Shown: one piece after another, positions 21,957 through 32,079 of the stretch
How the letters are laid out: each line of letters opens with the position of its first letter
Position numbering within the stretch: the stretch's first letter is position 1
DNA from: Williamsia sp.
GTDB lineage: Bacteria; Actinomycetota; Actinomycetes; Mycobacteriales; Mycobacteriaceae
Direction of reading: 5' to 3'
Assembly (NCBI RefSeq): GCF_016462415.1
Contig: NZ_JAEMTF010000016.1
Location: 1 to 51,467 of the forward strand
DNA: 51,467 bases
Made by a program: the position numbers and the translations under genes
The notes under the pieces: generated by a model
Databases searched by the model: none
The model's input: the letters and a program-made list of their open reading frames with translations, nothing else
Told to the model about the DNA's origin: nothing

Positions 21957-23506
21957 CGTCCGGGCAGGAAGCGCAACGCCTTCATCGACGTCGGCACCAG
22001 CTTGAGGAACAGTTTGCGCGGCACGCCGCGGATCCCGTCGATGCCGATCACCCGCTGCGTCGCGATGGTCTGCGGCTCGGTGTACTTGAGGATGCCCTCG
22101 TTGCCGTGGCGACGGCCGACGCCGGAGATGCCCATGCCGCCCATCGGTGCTGCGGTCGATCCCCACGCGGCGGCGTAGCCCTCGTTGATGTTGACCGTGC
22201 CGACACGCAGCTGTGCGCCGATCTCGCGTGCCTGCGCGCTGTCACCGGCGAACACGCTGGCGTTCAGGCCGTAGTCGGTGTCGTTGGCGAGCTTGATGGC
22301 CTCGTCGACCGAGTCGACCTCGTAGATCGACACCAGCGGACCGAACGTCTCGGTGGCGAAGCACGTCATGTGCTCGTTGACCCCGGACAGCACGGTCGGG
22401 GCGTAGAAGAACGGCCCGAGATCGTCGAGCCGCTTGCCGCCGGCCAGTACGGTCGCACCCTTCGAGGTGGCGTCGGTGACGTGCTCGTCGATGACGTCGA
22501 CCTGCGCGGCCGAGGCCAGTGAGCCCATGTCGGAGCCGAAGTCGTAGGCGGGGGCCACCTTCATCGACGAGACCTTGGCGGCGAACTTGCGGGAGAACTC
22601 GTCGGCGACGGGCTTCTCGACGTAGAGACGCTCGATCGCGATGCACAGCTGACCGGAGTTCGAGTAGCAGGCACGCGCCGCGCCCTCGACGGCGCGATCG
22701 ATGTCGGCACCCTCGGTGACGATCATCGGGTTCTTGCCACCGAGCTCGGCGGAGAAACCGATGAGTCGACGACCGGCCTGCTCGGCCAGCGTCGCACCGG
22801 TCTGCGAGGACCCGGTGAACATCAGATAGTCGGCGGTCTCGGCGATCGCCTGTCCCACGACCGACCCGGGACCGGGGACCACGGCGAACAACTCGGGCTC
22901 GAGGCCGGCCTGGTACAGCAGTTCGGCGACGGCGAGCGCACAGTACGGGGTCTGGCTGTCCGGCTTGATGACGACGGCGTTGCCTGCCATCAGCGCGGCC
23001 ACGGCGTCCGACGCCGCCAACGTCACCGGGTAGTTCCACGGCGAGATGATGCCGACGACACCCTTGGGCTGGTAGCGAACCCGCACGTCCGTCGCGCCGG
23101 GGATCATGCCCTTGACGCGCTTGGCCGACAACACCTTCGGGCCGACCTTGGCATAGTGCCGAGCGGTCAGCGCGACGTCGAGGACCTCTTCCTGCGCGTA
23201 CGCGCGGGCCTTGCCGGTCTCCGCCTGCGCCATGTCCATCAGCTCGTCGCGGTGGGAGAACACCAGGGCCGCGAAGCGCACGAGGACGTTCGCCCGCTCC
23301 TTGGGCGCCAGTGCCGCCCAGCGGGTCTGCGCGGCGCGGGCACGCTGCACGGCGACGTTGAGGTCGTCGGCGGTGCCGATCGGGATGGTGGTCATCTCGT
23401 CACCCGAGAAGGCCTCGAGGACCGGGCGGGTGGGTCGTGCGTCGGCATCGTCGATCGCGACCAGACGCGCGAGTCGTTCGAACGTTGCTGTGGTCGGCTT
23501 CGCCAT
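21953..23506 (-). CDS. gabD2: Succinate-semialdehyde dehydrogenase [NADP+]
   Basis: A 517-residue aldehyde dehydrogenase of the GabD2 type, oxidising succinate semialdehyde to succinate. In mycolate actinobacteria this can bypass part of the TCA cycle. Seen are IISPWNYPVTL with the cofactor-site Asn158, GNAVVIKPDSQTP with Lys181, FTGSSQTG (230-237), the general base Glu254 in AELGGKNP and the catalytic Cys288 in NSGQLCIAIER. The C-terminal QRVIGIDGIRGVPRKLFLKL tail agrees with Rv1731. Length is normal. GAGGAGG precedes the start. The family also accepts other aldehydes, so the exact substrate is inferred. Confidence 0.9.
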   Translation of the reverse strand: MAKPTTATFERLARLVAIDDADARPTRPVLEAFSGDEMTTIPIGTADDLNVAVQRARAAQTRWAALAPKERANVLVRFAALVFSHRDELMDMAQAETGKARAYAQEEVLDVALTARHYAKVGPKVLSAKRVKGMIPGATDVRVRYQPKGVVGIISPWNYPVTLAASDAVAALMAGNAVVIKPDSQTPYCALAVAELLYQAGLEPELFAVVPGPGSVVGQAIAETADYLMFTGSSQTGATLAEQAGRRLIGFSAELGGKNPMIVTEGADIDRAVEGAARACYSNSGQLCIAIERLYVEKPVADEFSRKFAAKVSSMKVAPAYDFGSDMGSLASAAQVDVIDEHVTDATSKGATVLAGGKRLDDLGPFFYAPTVLSGVNEHMTCFATETFGPLVSIYEVDSVDEAIKLANDTDYGLNASVFAGDSAQAREIGAQLRVGTVNINEGYAAAWGSTAAPMGGMGISGVGRRHGNEGILKYTEPQTIATQRVIGIDGIRGVPRKLFLKLVPTSMKALRFLPGR

Positions 23507-23596
23507 GGAGAACCCTCCTCGGGCAGGCGTGCCGATCTGACACGCGGTTGTTTCAAGTATAAGCGGGACCGGTCAGACGCCCCACCGGCCCGTGGC

Positions 23597-24082
23597 TCAG
23601 GACGCGGTGGTCACCACGATGCCGTCGTCGTCGCTGTGGACGATGTCGCCCACCCGGAACGTGACGCCACCGAACGCGACATCGACATCGGCCTCGCCCG
23701 CCCCGGTCTTGGTGGACTTGCGCGGATTGGTGCCCAGCGCCTTGACGCCGATGTCCATCGTGGCGATGACGGCCGAGTCACGGATGGCGCCGTGCGCGAT
23801 GATCCCGGCCCAGCCGTTGCTGCGGCCGAGTTCGGCGATCAGGTCGCCCACGAGCGCGGTGTGCAGCGACCCGCCGCCGTCGATGACCAGGACCGCACCG
23901 TCGCCCGGGGTGCCCAGCACCTTTTTGAGCAGGGCGTTGTCCTGGTGGCATCGAACCGTGCGGACGGGTCCGACGAACTCCCGTCGGCCCCCGAACTGGC
24001 GGAACTGGGTGTCGCAGCTGCGGACGTCCTCGCCGATCTCGTCGACCAGGTCTGCGGTTGCCGTGAAGGTGAGATCACTCAT
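23597..24082 (-). CDS. rraA: RraA-family protein, RNase E inhibitor or aldolase fold
   Basis: A 161-residue RraA/MenG-like protein. The family includes regulators of RNase E and class II HMG/CHA aldolases. Seen are [23 protein letters not shown], the [18 protein letters not shown] phosphate or pyruvate loop, [25 protein letters not shown] (containing the G-x-x-R-D aldolase motif) and the [19 protein letters not shown] end. The short N-terminus and lineage match mycobacterial RraA (Rv3853), which lacks the aldolase N-terminal extension. It is in an operon with the upstream S4 gene (10-bp gap). Because the R-D motif is intact, aldolase activity cannot be excluded. Confidence 0.9.
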   Translation of the reverse strand: MSDLTFTATADLVDEIGEDVRSCDTQFRQFGGRREFVGPVRTVRCHQDNALLKKVLGTPGDGAVLVIDGGGSLHTALVGDLIAELGRSNGWAGIIAHGAIRDSAVIATMDIGVKALGTNPRKSTKTGAGEADVDVAFGGVTFRVGDIVHSDDDGIVVTTAS

Positions 24083-24092
24083 GTGCGCCAGC

Positions 24093-24320
24093 TTAGGGTT
24101 GGTCGCCGTCGACCCGCGCAGCCATCCCACCGATCTCGACGATGTCGCCGACCACGAGTTGGCGACCGCGTCGGGTCTCGGTCTCACCGTTGACGCTCAC
24201 CTCGCCGTCGGCGATGACGAGCTTCGCCTCGGCCCCGCTCTCGATGAGATTGGCCAACTTCAGGAACTGGCCGAGTCGGATCGTGTCGTCTCGGATCGGG
24301 ACCCCGGGCACCGCACTCAT
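24093..24320 (-). CDS. Small S4-domain RNA-binding protein
   Basis: A 75-residue YaaA/YbcJ-like stand-alone S4 domain. The pattern [48 protein letters not shown] is the complete S4 fold, with the Arg-rich TRRGRQL RNA-contact loop; it covers almost the whole protein. Proteins of this type bind rRNA or stalled ribosomal complexes. It lies immediately upstream of rraA on the same strand, pairing an RNA-binding protein with a possible RNase regulator. It is divergent from lysX with 81 bp between start codons. Confidence 0.85.
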   Translation of the reverse strand: MSAVPGVPIRDDTIRLGQFLKLANLIESGAEAKLVIADGEVSVNGETETRRGRQLVVGDIVEIGGMAARVDGDQP

Positions 24321-24401
24321 CGTTGACCTCTTCCGCGCGTGGAACCCCTGCGTCGGCGTTGTGGTCGTGAGGGACGCAGGTGGTCACTACTGTCTACTAC
24401 C

Positions 24402-27400
24402 ATGGCCGGACTCACCTCGCTCATCCCGACCAGGTCCACCACCCCCACCGACGACTCCGCCGGCACCCGCCGCGACTCGGTCGAGCGGTCGGTACGCGTG
24501 CTCGACCGCATCCGGACGCCGCGCGGGATCGGCGGCCGGGCTCCGCACCACGCGGGCCTCGTGGTGGGGACACTGGCCGCCATCTCCCTGATCAGCAGCG
24601 TCTCGGTGACCTTTCGCCACGTCATCGCGATACCGCGTGACTGGGTGGACCGCTACGTCATCTCCGCGCCCGACACCAGCTTCGCCTGGGCGTTCGTGCT
24701 GGCCCTGCTGGCCGTCGCGATCTCGGCCCGAAAAAGGGTGGCGTGGTGGCTGACCGCGCTGTACCTGCTGCTCTTCGCCGGCACCAACGCGCTGCTGCTG
24801 GTCCCGGAGATCGGTCGTGAATACGACGTCACCATGGCCGGTCGGATCAGCCTGGTCATCGGACTCAGCATCGACGCCGCCGTGCTGGTGTTCCTGGCGA
24901 TCACCTACCGGCAGTTCTACACACGCGTGCGCCGTGGCGCGCTGCTCAAGGCGTTGGCGGTGCTCGCCGGTGGCCTGCTGGCCGCCACGCTCGTCGGCTG
25001 GGGTCTGGTCGAGGCCTTCCCCCGCAGCCTCACCGCCGACCAGCGACTCGCCTACGCGTTCAACCGGGTGGTGACGTTCTCCTCGGTGGACAAGGGCACC
25101 TTCGACGGCAACCACACCTATACCGTCATCAACTCGCTCCTCGGTCTGCTGGGCGCGCTCGCGCTGATCCTCGCCGCGATCGTGCTGTTCCGATCGCAGC
25201 GACTCGCGGGCCTGCTGACCCCCGCCGACGAACGACTCATCCGCGCCCTCATCGACACCTACAACGACGACGACTCGCTGGCGTACTTCTCCACCCGGCG
25301 CGACAAAGCGGTCGTGTTCGCGCCGAATGCGCACGCCGCCATCACCTATCGCGTCGAGGTGGGTGTGTGCCTGGCCAGCGGCGACCCCATCGGCGACCCC
25401 CGACACTGGCCGGATGCGATCGCCGAGTTCCTCCAACTGTGCGAGCGCTACGGCTGGCATCCCGCCGCGATGGGGGCCAGCGAACGCGGCGCCACCGCAT
25501 TCTCCGCGGCCGGGATGACCGCGCTGAACATCGGCGACGAGGCCATCGTCGACACCCGCTCCTACAGCCTGGCCGGGCCGGACATGCGCGGTGTGCGTCA
25601 AGCCGTGACCCGATGCCTGCGTGCGGGCATCACCGTGCGGATACGTCGTCACGGCGACCTGTCCGACGCCGAGATGGCGGGTGTGACCGAGCGCGCCGAC
25701 GCCTGGCGGGACACCGACGAGGAGCGCGGGTTCGCCATGGCGTTGAGCCGTCTCGGGGACCCACTCGACGACGACTGCCTGCTGGTGGAGGCGGTCGCGG
25801 ACGCGGGCACCGCCGGCGAGAAGGTCGTCGGGATGCTGTCGTTCGTCCCCTGGGGCCGCACCGGCGTCTCCCTGGACCTGATGCGTCGCGACCGCGGTTC
25901 GATCAACGGGATCGTCGAGACCATGGTCACCGAACTGGCCACCAACGCGGCGACGTTCAACATCACGCGGATCTCGCTGAACTTCGCGGCCTTCCGCGAG
26001 GTGTTCGCCCACGGCGAGAAGATCGGCGCCGGACCGGTGATGAAGGGCGCGCACGGTGTCCTCACCTTCGCGTCGCGGTTCGTGCAGATGGAGTCGCTCT
26101 ACCGGTCCAACGACAAGTACCTGCCCACCTGGACCCCGCGATTCCTCTGCTGCGAGGACGCGCGACTGATCCTGCGGGCCGGTATCGCCGCGATCGTGAC
26201 CGAGGGGTTCGTCACCCTGCCGCAGTTCCGCCGCGACACCCGCGCGCACGTCGGCACGCAGTGCGCGATCCCGGACGGGCTCGACGCCGACATCGTCGTC
26301 GCCGAGATCGCCCAGGACGCCCTGACCCGTTCGGAGGGCGTACGCCGGCCCGAGCAGGTCCGGGTCCGACTCGACAAGTTGGCGGCGATGTCGACGGCCG
26401 GGGTCGAGGCCTACCCGTCCGCGCGGGCCCCGTCGCACGCGATGGCCGACGCACTGGCCGAGACCGAGGGCACCGACGTCCGCGTCGCCGGCCGCGTCCT
26501 GCGCCTACGGGACCTCGGCAAGGTCGTCTTCGCCGACGTGCGGGACTGGACCGGCTCGGTCCAGGTGGTACTCGATGCCGCGGTCTTGGCCGGCGAGACC
26601 GTCTCGGGCGCTGTCGATTTCGCCCGTACGGTGGACCTCGGCGACCTGGTCGAGGTGACCGGCACGATGGGTCGCAGTCGCAGCGGCGAGTGGTCGGTGC
26701 TGGCCGCGGACTGGCGGATGATCGGCAAGTGCCTGCACCCGTTGCCCGACAAGTGGAGCGGGCTCACCGATCCGGAGGCCCGGGTCCGACAGCGTTACGT
26801 CGACCTCGCCATCGATCCGCGTGCCGGGGACCGACTGCGCACCCGCAGTCTGGCGGTGAAGTCCATGCGCGACTTCCTCTCCGACCGCGGCTTCCTCGAA
26901 GTGGAGACGCCGATCCTGCAGCGGATCCACGGCGGGGCCAACGCCGAGCCGTTCCGCACCCACATCAACGCCTATGACCTCGACCTGTACCTACGTATCG
27001 CACCCGAGCTCTACCTCAAGCGGTTGTGCGTGGGCGGGGTCGAGCGGGTCTTCGAGATCGGTCGGAACTTTCGCAACGAGGGCGTGGACTTCAGCCACAA
27101 CCCCGAGTTCACCAGCCTGGAGGCCTATCAGGCGCACGGCGACTACGACACGATGCTGCATCTGACCCGTGAGCTGATCCAGAACGCCGCCACCGCGGCA
27201 CACGGCAGCCCGATCGTGATGCGGCCCGGCCCCGACGGAGCGGTGCCGGTCGACATCTCCGGCGAGTGGCCCGTCGTCACGGTGCACGATGCGGTGTCGG
27301 CGGCGGCCGGCGAGCCCGTCGACGCCTCCACGGGAATCGAGCAGCTGCACACCATCTGTGACAGGCTGGCGATCGTCTATCGACCGGAATGGGATGCCGG

Positions 27401-27806
27401 CCAGATCGTGCTCGAGCTCTACGAGCACCTCGTCGAGGATCGGACCACCATGCCGACGTTCTACAAGGACTTCCCGACGTCGGTGTCGCCGCTGACGCGG
27501 TCCGATCCCGATTCCCCCGGCGTCGCCCAGCGATGGGATCTCGTCGCGTGGGGTGTCGAACTGGGCACCGCCTACAGCGAACTCACCGATCCGGTCGAGC
27601 AGCGATCCCGACTGACCGCGCAGTCCGAGCGAGCAGCCGGCGGCGACGCCGAGGCCATGGAACTCGACGAGGACTTCCTCACCGCGCTCGAGTACGCGAT
27701 GCCGCCGACCGGCGGTCTCGGCATCGGTGTCGACCGCGTCATCATGCTGATCACCGGCCAGTCCATCCGCGAGAGCGTCGCGTTCCCGCTGGCCAAACCC
27801 CGATGA
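24402..27806 (+). CDS. lysX: LysX: lysyl-phosphatidylglycerol synthase fused to lysyl-tRNA synthetase
   Basis: A 1134-residue bifunctional protein. Six to seven membrane helices lie between about 50 and 270 (the MprF-type flippase part). A cytoplasmic DUF2156 lysyl transferase domain follows at about 280-620 (with [17 protein letters not shown], then GMSAASERGA-like, and [11 protein letters not shown]). An OB anticodon domain covers about 690-780 ([25 protein letters not shown]). The class II LysRS catalytic domain runs from 800 to the end, with motif 2 [14 protein letters not shown] and motif 3 GLGIGVDRV. It charges tRNA-Lys and moves lysine to phosphatidylglycerol, giving resistance to cationic peptides and antibiotics. 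The ATG at 24402 has no Shine-Dalgarno, so it may be leaderless. The downstream hydrolase overlaps it by ATGA. Confidence 0.95.
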   Translation: MAGLTSLIPTRSTTPTDDSAGTRRDSVERSVRVLDRIRTPRGIGGRAPHHAGLVVGTLAAISLISSVSVTFRHVIAIPRDWVDRYVISAPDTSFAWAFVLALLAVAISARKRVAWWLTALYLLLFAGTNALLLVPEIGREYDVTMAGRISLVIGLSIDAAVLVFLAITYRQFYTRVRRGALLKALAVLAGGLLAATLVGWGLVEAFPRSLTADQRLAYAFNRVVTFSSVDKGTFDGNHTYTVINSLLGLLGALALILAAIVLFRSQRLAGLLTPADERLIRALIDTYNDDDSLAYFSTRRDKAVVFAPNAHAAITYRVEVGVCLASGDPIGDPRHWPDAIAEFLQLCERYGWHPAAMGASERGATAFSAAGMTALNIGDEAIVDTRSYSLAGPDMRGVRQAVTRCLRAGITVRIRRHGDLSDAEMAGVTERADAWRDTDEERGFAMALSRLGDPLDDDCLLVEAVADAGTAGEKVVGMLSFVPWGRTGVSLDLMRRDRGSINGIVETMVTELATNAATFNITRISLNFAAFREVFAHGEKIGAGPVMKGAHGVLTFASRFVQMESLYRSNDKYLPTWTPRFLCCEDARLILRAGIAAIVTEGFVTLPQFRRDTRAHVGTQCAIPDGLDADIVVAEIAQDALTRSEGVRRPEQVRVRLDKLAAMSTAGVEAYPSARAPSHAMADALAETEGTDVRVAGRVLRLRDLGKVVFADVRDWTGSVQVVLDAAVLAGETVSGAVDFARTVDLGDLVEVTGTMGRSRSGEWSVLAADWRMIGKCLHPLPDKWSGLTDPEARVRQRYVDLAIDPRAGDRLRTRSLAVKSMRDFLSDRGFLEVETPILQRIHGGANAEPFRTHINAYDLDLYLRIAPELYLKRLCVGGVERVFEIGRNFRNEGVDFSHNPEFTSLEAYQAHGDYDTMLHLTRELIQNAATAAHGSPIVMRPGPDGAVPVDISGEWPVVTVHDAVSAAAGEPVDASTGIEQLHTICDRLAIVYRPEWDAGQIVLELYEHLVEDRTTMPTFYKDFPTSVSPLTRSDPDSPGVAQRWDLVAWGVELGTAYSELTDPVEQRSRLTAQSERAAGGDAEAMELDEDFLTALEYAMPPTGGLGIGVDRVIMLITGQSIRESVAFPLAKPR

Positions 27807-28711
27807 GCCGCCGGACAGCACTCACCGACCCCGTCGCGCTGCCCGGTCGTCTCGTCGAGATCGATGGACTGACAACCCACGTCCTGGTCGAGGGATCCGG
27901 CCCACCGGTGCTGCTGCTCGCGGCTCTGGGCAGCAACTGGTTCGACCTCGACCAGCTCGCCGACGAACTCGTCGACCGGTTCACCGTCATCCGGTACGAC
28001 CGGCCGGGGTACGGGGCCAGCGAATCCCTGCCCCGTGACCGGTTCCCCACGCTGCGCGGCGAGATCGACCGGATGGCAGCGGTTCTCGACGCGGCAGAGG
28101 TCACCGACCCCGTACTCATCGCCGCCCATTCGCTGTCGTCGCTCTACGCCGAGGCGTTCGCGCGGGATCGACCCGAGCGGACTGCCGCGGTGATGATGAT
28201 CGACGGGACGTTCGTGATGGTGCCGTGGCGGATCCTGCCCACCGCGCTCCGGGTCCGCAACTGCCACCGGGCGGTGCGGGTGGTCGACGCGCTGCGGCTC
28301 CCACAGCTAATGGGTCCCGCCGTACATGATTCGGTGTTGCCCACTCCCCCGGGCGGTTTCACCGCAGTTCAGCAGTTCTGGACGCGGGCGGTGTGCACCA
28401 CGACCACGATGCTGCGGGCCACGTTGGTGGAGAACGCGGCGTTCCCGTCGGTCAACGCCGACCTCATCGAGCTTCGTCGCCGACGGCCCGCCGTCGATGC
28501 CGCGGTCACGGTGGTGGCGGCACTCGCCGAGGCGGGCGGATGGCGGCGCTTCTGGCGCTGGCGTCAGGAACGCTACGCCGACATGCTCGGCGGCGTGTTC
28601 GAGGAGATCAGTCCCGCGAACCACTTCGTCGTGACCCAGCACCCGGCCGCGATGGGACTCATGATCACCCGACTCGCCCGGCGCGCAGGTCTTCTCGACG
28701 CCGACGCATGA
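27803..28711 (+). CDS. Alpha/beta hydrolase translationally coupled to lysX
   Basis: A 302-residue alpha/beta hydrolase without a signal peptide. Visible are [11 protein letters not shown] (after strand 4), a nucleophile elbow AAHSLSS with Ser110 (the usual G-x-S-x-G is altered to A-H-S-L-S) and a late His in ANHFVV. The middle lid (about 140-230) is rich in Arg. The start lies inside the lysX stop. In several bacteria aminoacyl-phosphatidylglycerol synthases are paired with hydrolases that remove the amino acid again, so a lysyl-lipid hydrolase or lipase role is a reasonable inference. It is predicted cytoplasmic or peripheral, whereas the known Pseudomonas hydrolase is periplasmic. Confidence 0.82.
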   Translation: MSRRTALTDPVALPGRLVEIDGLTTHVLVEGSGPPVLLLAALGSNWFDLDQLADELVDRFTVIRYDRPGYGASESLPRDRFPTLRGEIDRMAAVLDAAEVTDPVLIAAHSLSSLYAEAFARDRPERTAAVMMIDGTFVMVPWRILPTALRVRNCHRAVRVVDALRLPQLMGPAVHDSVLPTPPGGFTAVQQFWTRAVCTTTTMLRATLVENAAFPSVNADLIELRRRRPAVDAAVTVVAALAEAGGWRRFWRWRQERYADMLGGVFEEISPANHFVVTQHPAAMGLMITRLARRAGLLDADA

Positions 28712-28718
28712 GTTGGGT

Positions 28719-28877
28719 CTAGAGGTTCAGCGCACGTAATTCGGCTGCGGTCGCCATCCGCTCACCGTCCTCCGGCCACAGCCGGGCGAGTCGGTGGCGG
28801 GCGATGACTCCCCCACCGATCGGTCCGAAGACCCGTGTTCGACGATGGCTGTTCGGTCTCACGTTCGTCAGCTTCAC
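28719..28877 (-). CDS. Possible small protein (52 aa), convergent with the lysX-operon hydrolase
   Basis: A GTG-started minus-strand frame of 52 codons, basic in the first half (RPNSHRRTR) and ending in an alpha-helical LWPEDGERMATAAELRALNL stretch. About three quarters of third positions are G or C, lower than neighbouring genes, and there is no clear Shine-Dalgarno. The C-terminal half looks protein-like, so it may be a real small gene or the relic of a longer one. I do not recognise it. Confidence 0.3.
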   Translation of the reverse strand: MKLTNVRPNSHRRTRVFGPIGGGVIARHRLARLWPEDGERMATAAELRALNL

Positions 28878-28911
28878 GGTGCGATCACATCCTGTGTCCG
28901 GTTGGTGTCCG

Positions 28912-28927
28912 TGTGACGCACGTTACA
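28912..28927. promoter_or_regulatory. Crp/GlxR-like site upstream of the SMP-30 gene
   Basis: TGTGA-N6-TTACA differs by one base from the Crp/GlxR consensus. It lies 125 bp before the SMP-30 gene, in the 174-bp spacer between that gene and the small minus-strand frame. GlxR-type regulators control carbon metabolism genes, which would suit a sugar lactonase. It is unproven. Confidence 0.35.
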
Positions 28928-29051
28928 GGTGTGACTCCACCGCACCGGCGTACGACACGCCCCGTTCGGCGGTTCCGATCCCACGAGACGCGGCCGTGAT
29001 CGTGCGGCCGAAGCCCCTCGCGCGGGTCGGTCACTGTGTTTCCATCGAGAC

Positions 29052-29933
29052 ATGAAACCTGATGCCACGGTCGTTCTCGACGGTTACACCTACTTCGAGT
29101 GCCCCCGGTGGCACGACGGCCGGGTGTGGGTGTCGGACTTCTACACCTTCGAGGTGCTCTCGGCGCGACCCGACGGCTCTGACGTCCGCGTGGAAGCGAC
29201 TGTGCCTCAGCAGCCGTCGGGCCTCGGGTGGCTCCCGGACGGACGTCTGCTCGTGGTGTCGATGCGCGATCACACCATCCTGCGACGCGAGGAGGACGGC
29301 TCGCTCGTCGTGCACGCCGATCTGTCTGAGCACGTGTCGGCCCACCTCAACGACATGCTGGTCGATGACCGCGGACGCGCCTACGTCGGCAACTTCGGCT
29401 TCGACCTGATGAATCAGGGCACCCCGGCCACCGCGAGTGTCATCCGCGTCGACCCGGACGGCTCGTCGACGGTCGTGGCCACCGACCTCTGGTTCCCCAA
29501 CGGCATGGCGTTGACCCCCGACGGCGAGCTGCTGGTCGACGAGACGCTCGCGAACCGGATCAGCGTGTTCGCCATCGACGACGCCGGCGACCTCGGCGAG
29601 CGTCGCGACTGGGCGACGTTCGGCGACCTCCCGGACATGACCGACATGGCGTCGGTGATGGGCGGGATACGGCTTGCCCCGGACGGCTGCGCCATCGACA
29701 CCGACGGATCGCTGTGGGTCGCCGACGCGCTCGGCGGACGTATCGCCCACGTGGTGGCCGGCCAGGGGGTGGTGGACCAGCTCGACTTCGGCAGCGGCGT
29801 GTTCGCCTGCGGCCTCGGCGGCGAGGACGGACGCACCCTCTTCGTCTGTGCGGCACCCGACTTCGACGAGCACGCTCGGAAGGTCGCCCGCGATGGCAAG
29901 CTCCTGGCGGTCCAGCTACCCGCGACGACGTGA
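29052..29933 (+). CDS. SMP-30/gluconolactonase/LRE-family lactonase
   Basis: A 293-residue six-bladed beta-propeller of the SMP-30 (regucalcin/gluconolactonase) family, which hydrolyses sugar or other lactones with a bound divalent metal. Expected ligands are Glu16 (FECPRWH), the Asn in LFPNGMA-like WFPNGMA, the Asn in HLNDML and the Asp in DTDGSLWVADALG. Propeller blade repeats such as VWVSDF, LLVVSM, AYVGNFGFD, LLVDETL and LWVADAL are visible. There is no signal peptide. The start at 29052 is the first ATG; no strong Shine-Dalgarno is seen. No sugar pathway genes flank it, so the substrate is unknown. Confidence 0.85.
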   Translation: MKPDATVVLDGYTYFECPRWHDGRVWVSDFYTFEVLSARPDGSDVRVEATVPQQPSGLGWLPDGRLLVVSMRDHTILRREEDGSLVVHADLSEHVSAHLNDMLVDDRGRAYVGNFGFDLMNQGTPATASVIRVDPDGSSTVVATDLWFPNGMALTPDGELLVDETLANRISVFAIDDAGDLGERRDWATFGDLPDMTDMASVMGGIRLAPDGCAIDTDGSLWVADALGGRIAHVVAGQGVVDQLDFGSGVFACGLGGEDGRTLFVCAAPDFDEHARKVARDGKLLAVQLPATT

Positions 29934-30011
29934 ACGGCACCCTCATTCGCCTGGCGTAACATCCGTACAGTACGGTCTACCCGACTTGCCAACCGATTCG
30001 GGGAGATGTTC

Positions 30012-30512
30012 ATGCGCACGTACTTTCGTTCACTTGTAGCGGCGGCAGCGGTGGCAGCCGCCGTCGTCACCGGAGGATTGGCTGCTGCCGGTCCGGCATC
30101 AGCCGCGCCGAAGGAGACACCCATCCGCGGACTGACCATCTACAACAGCACCCTGGCCACGTTCGGCGACCACGACTTCTGCCGCGGTACCGTCGCCGCT
30201 CGATTCACGTCTCCGAAGCGGGGGATCACGCGGCTGACGTTGACCTCGAACGGGTTCATCGGCAACGGCGCGGGCTGGAAGAAGAACCCGACCTGTCGGG
30301 TGCTGGTCATCGCGTCGCAGACGAGCGCAACGGCCCTGTACCGCGACATCTTCATCCCGGCCGCGTTCGGCGCGAAACGCGGACAGACGGTGACCCGCGA
30401 CATCCGAACGGGTTCCGGTTTGGCACAGCTTGCCGTGGCACCGTATGCGGCAAACAACCCCGTCCGCGTGCCGCAGGGGTCCGGTTTCACCGCGTATCTC
30501 CTCGTTCCGTAG
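30012..30512 (+). CDS. Small secreted protein of unknown function
   Basis: A 166-residue exported protein. The signal peptide (MRTYFRSLVAAAAVAAAVV to about residue 32) ends GPASAA. The mature part starts PKETPIRGLTIYNSTL and is rich in beta-strand-forming residues, with two Cys (DFCRG, PTCRV) that probably form a disulfide. No catalytic motif is seen. The start is set at 30012 because GGGGAG at 30000-30005 then has ideal spacing; an ATG at 30006 would overlap that element. A strong terminator follows, so it is probably monocistronic. Confidence 0.8.
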   Translation: MRTYFRSLVAAAAVAAAVVTGGLAAAGPASAAPKETPIRGLTIYNSTLATFGDHDFCRGTVAARFTSPKRGITRLTLTSNGFIGNGAGWKKNPTCRVLVIASQTSATALYRDIFIPAAFGAKRGQTVTRDIRTGSGLAQLAVAPYAANNPVRVPQGSGFTAYLLVP

Positions 30513-30526
30513 ACGGCACCTACGAC

Positions 30527-30567
30527 CAGAAGGGCCACCGACAGCGATGCTGTCGGTGGCCCTTCTG
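30527..30567 (+). terminator. Strong terminator between the secreted protein and gltD
   Basis: A perfect 19-bp stem (arms starting CAGAAGGGCCACCGACAGC) with a three-base loop (GAT) is followed by TTGTTC. It is 15 bp after the secreted protein's stop and 46 bp before the gltD stop. It probably ends both converging transcripts. Confidence 0.9.
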
Positions 30568-30612
30568 TTGTTCGTGTGTCTGAGCTGTTCGTGTGTCCGG
30601 CTCTGTGTCAGG

Positions 30613-32079
30613 TCAGCGCTGCGGCGCCATGGTCGGGTGGATCGGAGCCGGCAGGAAGGTCTGCTCGGTGAGGTACTTGTCCGCACCGGCGGCCGCAGAG
30701 CGGCCCTCGGCGATGGCCCACACGATGAGCGACTGTCCGCGACCCGCGTCACCGGCGACGAACACGCCGGGGACGGTGGTCGCGAAGTTGTCGTCGCGCA
30801 CCACGTTGCCGCGCTCGTTGTAGTCCACGCCCAGCTTGTCGAGGAAGTCCTCGCGCTCGGGTCCGACGAAGCCCATGGCCAGCAGGACGAGATCGCACTC
30901 GAGCTCGAAGTCCGAGCCCTCGACCTTCTCGAACCTGCCGCCGCTCATGACGACCTCGTGCGCCGAGAGTCCGGTGACCTTGCCGTCGGACCCGACGAAC
31001 TTCTCGGTGTTGACCGAGAAGACGCGCTCGCCGCCCTCCTCGTGGGCCGAGGAGACGCGGAACATCAGCGGGTACGTCGGCCACGGGGTGGCCTCGGCAC
31101 GCTCCTCCGGCGGACGCGGCATGATCTCGAACTGATGCACGATCTCGGCACCCTGCCGCAGCGACGTACCGAGGCAGTCAGCGCCGGTGTCGCCGCCGCC
31201 GATGATGACGACCTTCTTGCCCTTGGCGGTGATGGGCGGCTGGCCGTCGGCGTCGGTGACGTCGTCGCCGAGCTGCACCCGGTTGGCCCACGGCAGGAAC
31301 TCCATGGCCTGGTAGATGCCCTCGAGTTCACGGCCCGGGATGGGCAGGTCGCGCCAGTTGGTCGCGCCGTTGGCCAGCACCACCGCGTCGTAGTCGGCGC
31401 GGAGCTGCTCGACGGTGATGTCGACACCGACGTTGACGCCGGTGGTGAACACCGTGCCCTCGGCCTCCATCTGCTCCATCCGACGATCGATGTGGCGCTT
31501 CTCCATCTTGAACTCGGGGATCCCGTACCGCAGCAGACCGCCGATGCGGTCGGCCCGCTCGAGCACGGTCACGTCGTGACCGGCCCGTGTGAGCTGCTGC
31601 GCGGCAGCCATTCCCGCCGGACCCGAACCGACGACGGCGACGGACTTGCCCGTCTTCACCGTCGGCAGGACGGGCTTCACCCAGCCCTGGTCGAACGCGT
31701 TGTTGATGAGCTCGACCTCGACCTGCTTGATGGTCACGGCGGGCTGGTTGATGCCGAGCACGCACGACGCCTCACACGGGGCCGGGCAGAGCCGACCGGT
31801 GAACTCCGGGAAGTTGTTCGTCGCGTGCAGACGGTCGATGCCGTCCTCCCACTGGTCCTTGTAGACCAGGTCGTTCCACTCCGGGATCAGATTGCCCAGC
31901 GGACAACCCATGTGGCAGAACGGGATCCCGCAGTCCATGCAGCGACTGGCCTGCTCGCGCAGGACCGTCCGATCGAAATCCTCGTAGACCTCACGCCAGT
32001 CCTGCAGACGCAGGTCGACCGGACGCCGCTTGGGCAGTTCCCGCTCGGTGTGCTTGAGAAACCCTCGCTGATCAGCCAC
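30613..32079 (-). CDS. gltD: Glutamate synthase small subunit
   Basis: A 488-residue FAD/Fe-S subunit passing electrons from NADPH to GltB for glutamate synthesis from glutamine and 2-oxoglutarate. The N-terminal Fe-S region has [13 protein letters not shown] and CPAPCEASC. The FAD-binding motif is [14 protein letters not shown] and the NADPH-binding motif is [13 protein letters not shown]. The [19 protein letters not shown] end is typical. The GTG start at 32079 lies inside the end of gltB (8-bp overlap), preceded by GGAGG within gltB. Length is standard, and the gltB-gltD order matches Rv3859c-Rv3858c. Confidence 0.96.
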   Translation of the reverse strand: MADQRGFLKHTERELPKRRPVDLRLQDWREVYEDFDRTVLREQASRCMDCGIPFCHMGCPLGNLIPEWNDLVYKDQWEDGIDRLHATNNFPEFTGRLCPAPCEASCVLGINQPAVTIKQVEVELINNAFDQGWVKPVLPTVKTGKSVAVVGSGPAGMAAAQQLTRAGHDVTVLERADRIGGLLRYGIPEFKMEKRHIDRRMEQMEAEGTVFTTGVNVGVDITVEQLRADYDAVVLANGATNWRDLPIPGRELEGIYQAMEFLPWANRVQLGDDVTDADGQPPITAKGKKVVIIGGGDTGADCLGTSLRQGAEIVHQFEIMPRPPEERAEATPWPTYPLMFRVSSAHEEGGERVFSVNTEKFVGSDGKVTGLSAHEVVMSGGRFEKVEGSDFELECDLVLLAMGFVGPEREDFLDKLGVDYNERGNVVRDDNFATTVPGVFVAGDAGRGQSLIVWAIAEGRSAAAGADKYLTEQTFLPAPIHPTMAPQR

